The translations under genes and the position numbers were made by a program. A DNA stretch of 64,000 nt from Setaria digitata (taxonomy: Eukaryota > Nematoda > Chromadorea > Rhabditida > Setariidae), in assembly GCA_003640385.1 (NCBI GenBank), contig RCAB01000119.1, forward strand, positions 86,622 through 150,621, given 5' to 3'. Numbering within the stretch: the stretch's first letter is position 1; the number at the start of each line of letters is the position of its first letter. The notes under the pieces were generated by a model. That model ran no database searches. It was not told the DNA's origin and saw only the letters and a list, made by a program, of their open reading frames with translations. This document shows positions 44,285 through 56,812 of the stretch, in pieces.

Positions 44285-47200
44285 TCAAGTTTTCTGGATT
44301 TCGAATAATTTAACATCAGTATCATACCAGATTGGAGGGTCGATATTTCTGAAAGAGAAAAAATAAAGGATGCTCTCATATTCAAGCACAGACTTTGAAT
44401 TTCGATTCAAATGAGCAGTACTCACATAAAATAAACATACTTTTGACCTACTATTAAGTAATAGTAATTTGAAAGACTTAATAATGAACACAGGAATTTG
44501 CAAAACAGTAATCAGTCATTACTCGTAATACCTTAAGTAAATGATTCCCCACAAATACGTCCGAAACCAATGATTGGTACCAGCATTAGCTTGGTATTTC
44601 CTGATAAGTATTGGGTGAGGAACAGGCAACAATCCTACTAATGTGCCGTGCTGTAGAAATTTCAGAATTTCGCTTTCATCTGTTAAACCTCTGCAAAACC
44701 ATTTGATTTCAAAACACAACAACATGAAACACTTATAAAATACTTTAGTTATTTTACTATCTTACACAGCCTTAAGGGCTGTTTTCGAAGTTTTATTTTA
44801 CCGTAAACGAAAAACTTACTTATCAATGCAAATCTTCTCAACCTGTGGCACCAGTACCTGTAGAAGCCTCATCACTGTTTGAAGAGGAAGTTTACTTTTC
44901 CACGACTCAACCCATTCCGTTGTTGCTACCCATCCCTCCTGTAAACCATCACTTTCATGGGTTAGATCGTTTATTCCTTTTTCTGTCATCTTCGTTACTT
45001 GAGGCGTTTCAGCCAATGTAGCCTTTATGTTTGCCAAGTTCCCCACATCTACAATTTCATCTATATCCTCAAATTATATAATGATAATACGTGAACAAAT
45101 CATAATACGGTACATACCAAACCCTCAACACGAACACATGTTCCATTGCACCACTACACGCTACCATATTCAGAACACTACGTCTCACTATAGTATTCAC
45201 GAATAAAGAACTCTTATAGAAAGAAAAAGCCGTTTAATTATTTATTTTATCTACATGATGAACTGTTCATCGCTGTTCTAATACCAGTAAATGGAACTTA
45301 CAGGGACTCACGGCAAGTAATATGCCAAAGACAAATATTCTTAATAGCAAAAAATAATCATTAAAACTCACCAGCAGATTTTGCTTCAGTAACTGGTAAC
45401 TTCGAATCAGCAAGAACACCACTTTTACGGCTCTTGCGGTTTTGCAGCATTTTCATGATATATGCTGAATCAGATGAAAGATTTGCCAACTGATAAAATA
45501 CTTGGCGTTTTCGAATAATGGTATATACCAGATTTGAATTCCCTGAACATTCCATTGTTAAATGGGCACTGTAGCTAATTGGTATTTGGCCTTCTACAGA
45601 AGTTTCAGGATATATTTTGACTCGTTTGATCGAGATGCCTACCCCATCATCCCTAACTACTGAAGTTAGTAGCAAAATTTTCACCCATCAATAAAATCTT
45701 CAGAATGAATAGCAGCTTATATTCAGACAGTACCGTCGAACTGATATTGAATGATATTGTTGAGAACTTCAAGGAGGAAAAAGATGAGGAGATGATTTGT
45801 CGGTGATGAAAACAAAAACCAGGGAGTTGAAAAAGCCTCAATAAGATGAATAAGCTTGTTAGCTGCAACCATTGAAATGGACTTCAAATACGGTGACACT
45901 GGAAAAAATATAGTTAAGTCCTTGTCACTAATGAGCAGTCACAGTCTATAGAAAAACAAATAAAATAAACAGTCAAATTGGTAGAAGTTGAGCTATACTT
46001 TAAGTGATTCAACAAATCCGGCTGCATCATACCAGAAAACATCTGTACTAACTTTTTTAACAGATCAAGCGATTTAATGTAAAAGGAGTTGCATGCTAGA
46101 AATAAATAATGATATTTATTTATCTACAGCATCTATAATTTAATGAACAACAAACTAAAGAATCAGCCATCTGCGCATTATTCTGTTCTTTATCTTACAT
46201 TCAGTATTATTTCAAACCTCACTTGAATTTATTACAAAACAAACCGTTTACAATAATTGTTAAAAGACAGTCAAAAAGTGACTGCAACCGATGATTGCCT
46301 GTGGTTATCAGTTTGTGGAATACCTGCAATAATCCAAGTTCATTCATATATTAACTGTGCATTAACTGCACATTTCTCAATACTTTACAGTCTGTTTAGA
46401 TATTAAATAATAAAAGTGTATTAATATATCTAATATTTAAAGTTATAATAACTTTATATACGGCTCATACAATAGAAAAAAAAAAAAAAAACAGCAGCCA
46501 AACGGCTCCAACTGAAGAAGCAATTAATTCATAAGCTGAGCTTAAAAGAGTGGGACGGAAAAATAGGTGTTTCATAAAAAAGGATTTAATAAAATCAACT
46601 CTAAATTCACTTTTGCAATACTAATACTTCTGACTTCCTAACATACAAGGATAAGCAAATCTGCATGTGTTCCAGTGAACGACTGCACGTCGATGGCTGC
46701 TCGTGGAGTGTAGGGTTTATTCAATCGTACACCAAAATTCCTTTCACCACTTAACAACAGAATAATGAAAACACCCATATGTATCAAACCAACACGAGCT
46801 GCAAATTATGTTCACAGGAAAAAAAAAATGTATTGCAGCCTTCCTGAAAGCTATAATATAACAAGTAGTATCAAAAGTATTCTGTTTATCATACCTGGAT
46901 CATTGCGAGAAGCACTAACGTGGAATAAAATCGGAACAAGTACTTCCAGAACATCACTAGTTTTCAATAAATAAAACATGAACTTCTGAAATTACAAGTT
47001 CTCAAAATATAAAGTTATGCAGAATGATTTACAATGCCTACGCTTGCCAGAGGAAATCAATAGACAATGAATAATTACCTGGTTGTATTCACAGCATTTC
47101 CAGAGCAAAACAAGGAGTTCCTGATGAAATGCTATTTTTTTGGTAGAACTCGGAAGATACGTAGCAACTAATGGATTTGTCAACAAACGAGTCATCCCTT

Positions 47201-49124
47201 TTAATATGAATTCAAAGTCTTCTTCGCGATGAATTCTTGACAAATAATTAATGAAAAAATTGTCGGCATATTCATTTTTCTGAAATGAGTTTCCCTCAAC
47301 GAATTATGAATTTTAACAATCATTTCCGCAAAATTTCCTGGAAAAATCACTACCTTGTCAGAGGACTGCGTCTCACTATCTAAGCATACGATAAGTACTT
47401 GCAGTGCAGTCTGCACAAGTGGTTCTCTGCTATCCGTGAAAAGCAAATAATTATAAGGTACACCGTAACCAATCGGATCATATGCGCAAACCACATTAAG
47501 CAAAGATGTAAAAAGCGGTAAAACATGACGGTTTTCTGCAGATGTAAATCTTGCTATCCATCTCATCCTATTTTCATCTGAAATAAAAAAACTTTTACAA
47601 AGTAATCTAAGCTTGTAAGCTTGTAAATTTGAAATGCTAGTAACTACAACAGCTTAAAATTTAAAAAGTTTAAGGCTGAATGATGAATACATTCTTTTTT
47701 CTACAACCAGATCAAACATTTTTGATTTAAATATTACCAATAACTGGGACATAAATGACTTCTGAGAAGCACGTAAGTAAAAGTTTGAGGATTTCGGTAC
47801 GTCGCTGATCATGTTCAGCTATTTGCTGTGGTTTCGTCGCAAAACCAACGCCAGCCTCCCATATATATTCGCAGCTGTCGATCGTACTTAAATCATCCAA
47901 GCATCCCTGAGAAACGGTCAAAACAGTGCTTTCATAATTCTCCACCTCAGATTTTTTGAGTTGTAGCACAAGTTAAGGTATTTATAGCATATTTTAGCAT
48001 ACTTATAGCACAAATCAAAAGGTTTGTGAAACTATCACAATACCAAGAACACCTCAAGCATTACTTTTACTTAACAAAGAAAAACAAACAAACCCTTCAT
48101 AGTTTTCGAATATAATGTTTTATACTCTTTCATTAAAAATGTTACGCGTAGAAGTAGTAAGTACCGGATGGCTTCTAAGAGATGAAACAGTGAATTCAGG
48201 ACAAAACAGAAGATCGGTGAGAGCAGATATCAAAGTGCAAGCTAATGGCTGGTGAGGAAACTGTTCGTTTTCCTCTGCTGGTGGTAATGACCAAAAGAAA
48301 CCTCTCCAGTCTGAATCTTCGAATAAATACGGACAAACTCTCGTCAAAAGTCGTACACAATTCAGTACCTGATAACAAACTTTATATTTCAAAACAGAAA
48401 AGAAGAAAATTTATGATGAAACATAACACTGCTAAGTCCCTTTGATTTCACATTAACAACGTGAAACAGACCGAAAATCCTAAATTTGCTACAAAAGGAG
48501 GAATGGCTTCAACTCAAAAAGAAAAAGAAGAGAAAAAGAGCTTTACGCGAAATCGATCAGGATTACTTAAAGGATTTACGAACCTTGCATGCATGGGAAT
48601 GGTATTAATTTTAAATAGAAACAAAACGCTCCATAATACCTTTGCTGGCGGTATTGCTGATGGAGAATTACATGCTGCTGTTATACGATCGACGGTTTTA
48701 TAACATAAGGCTGCCAAATTATTAGGAGAATTATCACGCAATGAGCGAACCTGAAGGTATGTCCGAAATGAGGACCACTGAGAATTTATTGGAATGAAAA
48801 AAAAAAAAAAAATACGATAGAATTGCGACTTATATTTACATAACTACTGTCGAACATATCACAACACATATCTGTCGCAGAATCCCTGTTAAATGGCAAA
48901 GTTCTTCAAAACCCTTCTCTTGACCGTCCTGCTTCGATTAAGTAACTCTCAAAAAATATCAAACTAACATCGTCTGCTGTGATCAGAGCAAAAACATCTG
49001 CAGCACTATTGATGTTAGAAGCCCACAACTCTTCCCAAAATGCATCCTCTTCTACCTTCGACTTCTTTGTTGTTAGTTCGATCACAGCTTTGCGAAAGTT
49101 AATTTTACTTCCAGAATTACCCAT
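44285..49124 (-). CDS. hid-1: HID-1 (HID1 domain protein)
   Basis: Peripheral trans-Golgi protein needed for dense-core vesicle and neuropeptide sorting in C. elegans and mammals. Fourteen exons: 49124-48969, 48750-48640, 48368-48165, 47906-47738, 47577-47354, 47279-47079, 46985-46895, 46798-46647, 46323-46245, 45898-45734, 45542-45372, 45060-44820, 44690-44532, 44348-44285; 728 residues with all phases matching. N-terminal MGNSGSK carries the myristoylation Gly2. Conserved blocks include FEDSDWRGFFWSLP, DSCEYIWEAGVGFA, ENRHVLPLFTSLLN, LSGERNFGVRLNKPY, SPYLKSISMVAANKL, NSNLVYTIIRKRQVF, LVPQVEKICIDKGLTDES and the C-terminal DPPIWYDTDVKLFEIQ. It is somewhat shorter than the human protein (about 790) through a reduced linker before WVESWKSKLPLQ. 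The family is very conserved, so confidence is high. Confidence 0.96.
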
Positions 49125-49613
49125 TGATTGGTTCTCACAGCTAAGTTATTTTGCTTAATCTGGAAAGCAATATCATGACACAACACGTAGTACAATTTGA
49201 AGATATTAACTTCAAGTTATTCGAGCGTACTGTATCGTCGGGCTTTTTTCATGCGTAGAATGATTGTGAATGACGCCTAAACAATCTGTAATTTTTTTGA
49301 ATCAAGACGAACTTATGAAAGAAGTATGGGAAGATTTTGGAAACACTTCCTGCAATTATATCAGTAATTGACCTAAGATTTTATCGACAATGAACACTTC
49401 GTACGCATCCATTTAAGGAAATAAATATTTCCAAAAGAAACCACAAAATTGACATCTCAACATCAACAGTACGCGATGATTCTATCAGTAGCAGAATTTA
49501 CAGGAAATCCACGATAACGCCATTAAAAGGTGATAAAAATCGTCAAGGTGATAAACACAGTTTGCGACGCACCGTTGCATTATGACCGATGGCACACAAT
49601 AACGATATGTGAG

Positions 49614-49620
49614 TATAAAA
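49614..49620 (+). promoter_or_regulatory. TATA-like element
   Basis: TATAAAA 35 nt upstream of the ATG at 49655. TATA-like words are common by chance in A+T-rich DNA; it is listed only because it fits the position expected for the candidate small gene. Confidence 0.3.
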
Positions 49621-49654
49621 GAGAATTTCGCACAAATGGAGGTTTTCGTTTGCG

Positions 49655-50107
49655 ATGTTGGGTGTTGACGTGGCAGTGTACGTTGACGTGGAGCTGATGT
49701 TATCACGAGCAGGTCTAAGCGTGAGTTTAAAGGGGACTTAAGATTACTAATTAGTAAGGAAGTGTGATATATTGCTGTACTATTGTTTGCTACGTAAGTT
49801 GTATAAAATAATACGATAGATAAAGATCTGGTCAGCGGAGCGTTTAATCACGCGTCACTCTTTCCCACTTCTTTAGGGATTGGATCAGATCATTTGATTA
49901 GAAATAGTTTGATTTGAGCATAATCTGCTACACACTCATGGTCTTGAGTTATCTAGCCGTGTATCAAACGAAGTCTTCACAGAGATATTCTAGTCAGCAC
50001 GTGATGATGGGGATGCTGAGATGGATAGTGATGAGTTTGCCCGAACTCTACGGTCAAGTTCCGATGTTTCGGACAAAGGATTCGTTTGCTCGAATATTCG
50101 CAGATGA
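49655..50107 (+). CDS. Candidate small two-exon gene, unknown function
   Basis: Tentative. Exon 1 (49655-49720) encodes 22 residues starting MLGVDVAVYVDVE and ends exactly at a consensus donor GTGAGT. Exon 2 starts after ATTCTAG (49994) in the same phase and runs 37 codons to TGA (50105-50107). The predicted product is 59 residues, acidic in the middle (DDGDAEMDSDEF) and Ser-rich after it. No known domain. It lies divergent from hid-1. It could equally be the start of a longer gene or a chance combination; a 51-codon ORF begins at 50104 in another frame. Confidence 0.3.
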
Positions 50108-50622
50108 AAATGCTGATAAAAGCCTATGAAGGCTCACTACTTTATCAAATTCTTGTGTCTGATGACCTCATTATTCTCGCCATCAAATATGATATGACGA
50201 ATTCTGTTTTTAGCATGAACAGAGCTTTATACATTTGTTTTCGTGACTTATATTTTTAAAATTCACTTATATGCAAAAATTAACAGAATAAAAAAAGAGG
50301 AATTTATTACAACAAGAAGTAAAACAACTGTGACAAAATCATTGCTGAGAGCCGTTCACTTTTTAAGTTTCCTCATGGAAAATTTCGCCTTCTTGCGATT
50401 GATGGTCAGATGGTGCTGCAAATATTTTTTAAGCTTATACTTTCTAATTAATTGAATGCATCCACGAGTTTTTCTAAAGGGCGAAACTTAGTAAGTACTC
50501 AGGCTAAGAGGAATTTGTTCGCTGGTGTTAATTTACACTCGATAGGCCTCCAGTGAGACTGGATATTTGATATTGCAGTGTGTTTTGTCACTTTGGTTAA
50601 GCTTAGTAAGGTCTTTTTTTCA

Positions 50623-53600
50623 TTATTTTAAAAAGTTCCTCCCATCACAGGTGATCTTTCCGTCTCTAAAAAAAAACTGAAAAGTCGACAGCTGTTACAA
50701 TAAAGCAAATCGAGACCGTTTTCTCTCCCTAATTGATATTCGCTCGGGTTCGGATTTTCAAAACTTACAATAGCTTCTGTAGAATTCATCACTGTAGGGC
50801 CAACCACGTCGAATATGTTCAAGAAGATATTCTCGTGCCAGAGCTCGTAAATCATTTGGCGCACGTCGGATTTTTGATGAAAATGATTGTGAGATTGCAT
50901 ACCCTCCCGCATTATGAGGTTTATATCGAATCGTTCCTCGTCCAGGTTGAGATTTTCCAGGTAACAATGATGTGCTTTGGTGTTGGATTTTTTTCTATAA
51001 AAAAAAAAGTTTCTACATGTTTAGTTACGTAAAGTTATTGTTTTTATTCAGCTCATTTATATGTTGCTTAAAGGTTAGCAATGTTTCTCCTTGCTAAAAA
51101 TACCTTTACATTAATTGTGAGTGGTTCCTATAATACGTTCTTTTCCACTCATCATTATGACATTTTTCGTAAATTCATTCGCTCAAACTTGCGAAATGTT
51201 TTCTCTTCCACTAATTAAAGCTGATTAAGTCGTGGAAAAGAAATTTGCTTCTTCATTTTATTGTAACGTACGCCTGATTGTCCGAATAAGTCCGGTTCTC
51301 CTGTTGTCAAAGTTATTGTTGGTGTTGTTGTGGTATCAGTGGTCTTCACAGTTTCTGAGGTTGTTAATGTAGTGGTAATTGTTCGCGATGTTTCCGCATT
51401 AAATATAACTGATGGATGGGTAGTAATTTGCGTTTCCTCAGATTGCGTGATCGTTTGTGTTGCAGTTGGTGATACTGTTCGCAGATTATCTTGTTTTATC
51501 TATAAAACTTCGCTCTTATTAATTTGTTCAGTGGGATCCACAAATTTCGTTATAGTTACTGTGGGTGACTGATAGTATTTCTTGTTATATAATGGTTAAA
51601 TAGATAATTTGTGAGATGAACTATGACTTGTGATATATACTAATGGTAACTGATAAATGTTGTAATCGTTAAAACGGTGAAAGAAGTATTCACCTCAAAA
51701 ATACTCTCGTCAAAATTCGCTAATTTCTCGATATTTAACACATCAGATCCTAAACGATTGTCATTATGCAATATTTCATTTCGCTGTAATTGTCGTTGAG
51801 CTGTTGTTAGTGGTGTATACCGAAGAGCACTCCATCCAATTCGTCCTTCCTTCTCATGCTTATTTTGTCTCAGAATTTTCTTAATTAATGTGTCATCATC
51901 AACAGTCCTCTCTTCACCTTCGCAACATATCGCTATATTCGATGGTTTGTAGCAAAAGCGTCCGCTCTGAGGCAAAATTATGAAAATTTAAGAGAAAAAA
52001 TTATTTCAAAATTGCACCAAGCAGTTGCGTACGTTTCGAATCTGCTAAATGATATCACTTTATGGCGATTATGATACTTTTTAATTGTCATGTTACCTAC
52101 ATGATATCACTTTATGGTGATTATGATGCTTTTTAATTGTCATGTTACCTACATGATATCACTTTATGGTGATTATGATGCTTTTTAATTGTCATGTTAC
52201 CTACATGATATCACTTTATGGTGATTATGATGCTTTTTAATTGTCATGTTACCTACATGATATCACTTTATGGTGATTATGATGCTTTTTAATTGTCATG
52301 TTACCTACATGATATCACTTTATGGTGATTATGATGCTTTTTAATTGTCATGTTACCTACATGATATCACTTTATGGTGATTATGATGCTTTTTAATTGT
52401 CATGTTACCTACATGATATCACTTTGTGGTGATTATGATGCTTTTTAATTGTCATGTTACCTACATGTTATCACTTTATGGCGATTATGATGCTTCTTGA
52501 TTGTCATATTACCTGAATGATATCAGTCTTATTAATTGTCTTAATGTTTCAGTGTTTTCTTGTCTCCCTTTTGTGTATTCATGATGCCAATTACAACTAC
52601 CGTCCAAATTGTATGATGTGGCGAAAAATTTTGGTGCTACATTTAAAGTTGCCATGTTTGGTTAATTAACAGATTGTTTGTTGATAACCTCCAAATATTG
52701 GGAAGAAATTACTTGATGAGCACAGTCTTCCTCGCTGCATGGTACGGGATCCCCGTTACCGTCGAGGATTGTAAAAGCAGGTTCAGGGCATTCTAAATTT
52801 GATGTACTGCGAAGTTTATTGTTCGATTCAACTGGCTGAATTGTCTCATCATGAGAATTTAATCCCAGCAGTGATGCGGTTTCGATGCTCGCTGATAATC
52901 CTTCACAACATATTGAATGTTTCCCAACCTCCAGACAATGCATACTGCTCTGTAAATTTTCCTTTTACTTCTTCTGTTACTTAGATTTCAATTATGTAAT
53001 ATTTTTTAGTATAATTTCAGCAAAACTCAAAAACTATTTTTAAATTTGCAAAACGAAATGTCTGAAAAGGAACGAATGTTCAAGAAGGACAAAAAAAAAA
53101 TTCTAATAACAGATGACAGGTGAATCGCACCTGTGGGCAGTCGTGAAGACCGGGAGTACAAATAAGGGGCAAACCAGCATCGGTAAGTATTGTAATACTA
53201 GGTGAAGGACATTCAAGGATGGAATCTGAATTAATTTCTTCTTCTGTTGGACAGCACTGATAATTTGTCCCGGAAAAATAACAAGAATAACCTGATCCGC
53301 ATAACTCTTCACGTCCTGAACTATTGCATAAAACAATAAATTTAGTTTTTTTTAGTGATTTAAAATTTTTAGTGTTTTATTCGTAAATTTCAATTGCAAA
53401 TCATTTTTTTGCATAATTTTTGCGGATTAATTATTAATTACACAAAAGGGAAGTTTGTAGAGTCCAAGAAGCAGTTTCAATAATTATTTTTTGGGAGTTA
53501 ACGTTATAAAATGTAAGTTTCCTGAAATGAAAAAGAAGTGCATAAAAGTAAACCTGGTAGACAGTGCTTTACAATGCCATTTCTGTCGACTTCGGGAATT

Positions 53601-53631
53601 TGATAATTTGGGCAATAGAGGTTAACATATT
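50623..53631 (-). CDS. Extracellular protein with lustrin-type Cys repeats (5' end missing)
   Basis: Exons 53631-53554, 53315-53131, 52949-52713, 51966-51694, 51499-51272, 50994-50769 and probably 50663-50623; at least 422 residues. Repeated module: a CP-containing start (LYCPNY, LECPSP, LECPEP), a Gly-x-Pro core (ILTDAGLPLIC, ILDGNGDPVPC), then C.....C....G....CC (SGYSCYFSG..YQCCP, GKHSICCEG, SNIAICCEG). This resembles the lustrin Cys-rich repeats common in nematode secreted proteins. Exon 51499-51272 is Thr/Ser-rich and mucin-like. The next exon is basic and ends GWPYSDEFYRSY, unrecognised. The first exon enters in phase 1, so a signal-peptide exon must lie upstream of 53631, not found. The last exon depends on a weak acceptor. 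Confidence 0.7.
52049..52516. repeat. 52-bp tandem repeat, nine copies (minisatellite)
   Basis: Nine head-to-tail units starting at 52049, 52101, 52153, 52205, 52257, 52309, 52361, 52413 and 52465, each beginning ATGATATCAC (the last ATGTTATCAC). Six internal units (52101-52412) look identical; unit 8 has one change, and the two outer units carry variants, sharing GGCG where the others have GGTG. It lies wholly within the intron between the exons at 52949-52713 and 51966-51694 of the Cys-repeat gene. There are no unique spacers, so it is not a CRISPR array. Confidence 0.97.
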
Positions 53632-56600
53632 CTGCAATTTAATGAAATTCGTAATTGATGAAATAAATCAAGCATCACAAATTGTACCAAAAGTGATCTT
53701 TTTTTTTTTTTTTTTTTTCTCCAGGAGAAAAATTAAAGTTTATTTCATATAATTAATGAAAGAATTGCTAAAATTTTATATAAAATTCCATTTCTGACAA
53801 TGAGACTGTCGAGCTGAAGCTAAAAAAGTGGATTTGGAGATTTCGTTATTCAAAATTTGGAGGTTTTTTTCTTTTTTTTTTACTAATTGTTTCGCTATTT
53901 CTTTTTGATACCAGAAGACCAGTCAGTAAGCCTTGGACTTCTTTAACAATGATTTCTATTCTATTAAGAAGAAATACTGGAATAATTGTTTATGGAGAGG
54001 CAACTGACGATAGGGATAAATATTCAAGCAAAGTTAAAAGAAAGCGAAAAAAATAAATCATCGGTTGATTAGCAAGAAACAATGGCTAGACAATGCCAGA
54101 AAATTAGGAAAATCGGGCAAAAGCCTCTCGGGAATGCTGTGATTCAGGAACAGAAATAATGCAATCGTTGTCAGATGGATGAATGGCTTATATCACGATT
54201 TTTCTAGATTATTTAACAAATATGTTTACTATATATATATATCGCAATTAATTAATGACTTTTTATTTTGAAAAGACAAAAAAGAAAATTAATTATGAGT
54301 ATTGGTACTGTTAAAATGCAGTGACTTTAATTAATATTTATTTCTAATTTAGCATTGAAAATTTATGGTCATAAAACTTTAATATTGCAATAAGTAGTAA
54401 CAAGTGAATTGTTTTTTCCTATTTCATTTAATTTTGATATTCCATTAAAAAAAAATTACACAAAAAAAAAAAAAAAAATGATAAATAAACCTTTGGAGTG
54501 TATTAAGCGTACAACAAGGCTAAGTAAGACAAATTCACTGGTTAGCTGCCGGTGCATAACCGACAAGAGAAGACAAATCAGGCATTAATTAATCAACTGC
54601 AATTTTCCATCAACTTAAAATCATTTGGGTCACAAACAATGTCCCACTTTTCTTAAAACCATCCCATAAACAAAGACGGATTGTGTTAAATCTATTCCTC
54701 TATTTCCATCTGCATTCCCGAGATCTTACCTCAATCCTCTTCTACACCATCTATACCTGATTCTCTCCTCTCAACTTTTAATCCTTCATTTTACAGCATC
54801 TTCTTTGTCTTCCTAATGTTACGATAATAGGTAAGTAATTATCAGGATAGAATGCAACTCTCTTATCACAAACAGTAATTTCCATGCCTTCAATTCACTC
54901 TCATCTACATCTTTCCAATCTTCCTAATTTTTTTTCTTATCTCAATTTCAGTCAACTTTTTTTTCGTTTTCTTTTCTTTTTTTTTTTTTTTAAATACATG
55001 AAAGGAGAAAAGAAATTGGCAGTATTTGTTAGAAACGGATGATGAAAATTGCCTGAAATGAAATGAGAAATATTATTCATGAATTTCAACTTCATTTTTT
55101 TGATTTTATTATAAAAAAAGAAAGAAAGAAAATGTGTCACTGCTAGCATTAATTTGAAAAAAGAATTTTAACATTCCATAATTTATTTCCAAAAATAGCT
55201 TTAAGATTTCGAAAATTTAATTACAACACTATTGGCGATAGAAAGATGCTTGAATCTAAATTTAATTTTTTGAATATTTAAATTCCTGATTTTTGCCACT
55301 AATATTTTCAACCGGCAACATGCATATTCTATCAACTGTCGTAAAAGTTTTCAAATAGAATATTAACTGACCAAATAACCGTCTTTTTGATATAATTTTC
55401 TTTTCATTATTGTTTTTTTTTTTTTTGATTGTAATTCTGAATCTTAACTTAAATTACACTTCTCACCAACAGTAAAACTTCAAAATCATAAACTAAAAAA
55501 AAAAAAAAAGCAAGAACTGTATTAAGAAAATTTGTGATCATAATCGTTCATGCTTCATCCACAATTTATAATATTAAAAATTTGTTGCTTACTTTTTAAT
55601 GAACGTTGTAAGCAAATACTCTTTAAAATAAAGCTTAAGTTGCAACTATCAGTAATTTATACATGATAAATTTATAGAGTGCTTAGAAAATTGAGCAACA
55701 ATCTTTCAATTTTAAATTTTCTAAACTCTACGACTGATTGCATAATAAATTCTACTGCTAAATTTGCAGGAAATAAAATGTGACTTTTTCCTTCTTCGAA
55801 AGCATCGTATGCTAAAAATTTCTTAGCCCATAGAAATTTCTTTCATAAAATACAGCAATCTTCATCCCTGAGTTACTTTATTTGAATTTCATATCTTCCG
55901 TGTTTTCTTTTTTTTTTTTTTCTTTAATAATAATAAGACAACATTCTTGTGCATAATAATTTTATTTACAAACAGCTTTCCGAATGATACGAAAGATAAA
56001 AGAAAAATTCTTATATCACTTTTTACACAACTTTGCTAGTCTCTTGAATATAAAATTGTTTTCGGAAAAATTAAGCATATTCAAATGAATAACAGACTTG
56101 AGATGTTAAAAAATAAATAAAAAAAAAACTGTTTGAATCCAGAAGCCACTTAATACTATTAAATTTTTAATACACAATATTTCTTGACATACATCCATGC
56201 ACACACATTGATATTTATTTAAATTTTAATCAACTATTAAAATCAATTTAAGCAATTATCAGTACTTTGCTTAAATTTATAGCAGCTACGTAATCTAATT
56301 ATAAAATTGCATTAAATTATCGCATTTAGGAAAAAAAAAGATTGGATGCAAATATTTTGAAATGAAAATGCGCTTTAATGGAAAAGAAAGAGAACTAATT
56401 TATTCAAAAAAAAAAAAAAAAAAAAAAAAAGAGATAATAGAATAGCAAAATAAGCGTCAAATTTCGCAAAAAAAAAAAAAAAAAAAAAAAGCTTAAGATG
56501 GCTAAAAATGTTTGGAATTTATGGCAGAAAGTTTATCACAAACAAATTCTTGTTTAACGAAAGAAATGCGATAAAAAAAAGTGCATTGAGGAGAAAAGGA

Positions 56601-56812
56601 AATTTTATAAATTGAATATTTTATCACTTTATTTTTCTGAGGCCTGTTTCAGGAAGAGGTGAACTACATATGGAGGAATAATGCACCTCGTTTTTAATTT
56701 AATTTTAATTCCTCAAATTTTACAAATTTGACATCAAAGAGTTGCAAAGTTTTTTTTTTTTTTTTTTTTTGATCTTTCAAACAATCGCATTAAGTCATCT
56801 ACCTCAATATTC
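53632..56812. other. Long A+T-rich region with no supported gene
   Basis: 3.2 kb between the Cys-repeat gene and the CX-module gene, both minus strand. It should contain the missing first exon and promoter of the former. It has many long A or T runs (for example about 56406-56430 and 56469-56490). No convincing coding exon seen on either strand. Confidence 0.5.

Noticed and set aside
52049..52516. CRISPR array or rolling-circle element
   Set aside because: Units are directly adjacent without unique spacers, in an intron of a eukaryotic gene; it is a minisatellite.
53103..53336. Reverse ORF of 77 codons
   Set aside because: Same exon as the Cys-repeat gene but wrong frame; the Cys-rich frame fits the flanking exons and splice phase.
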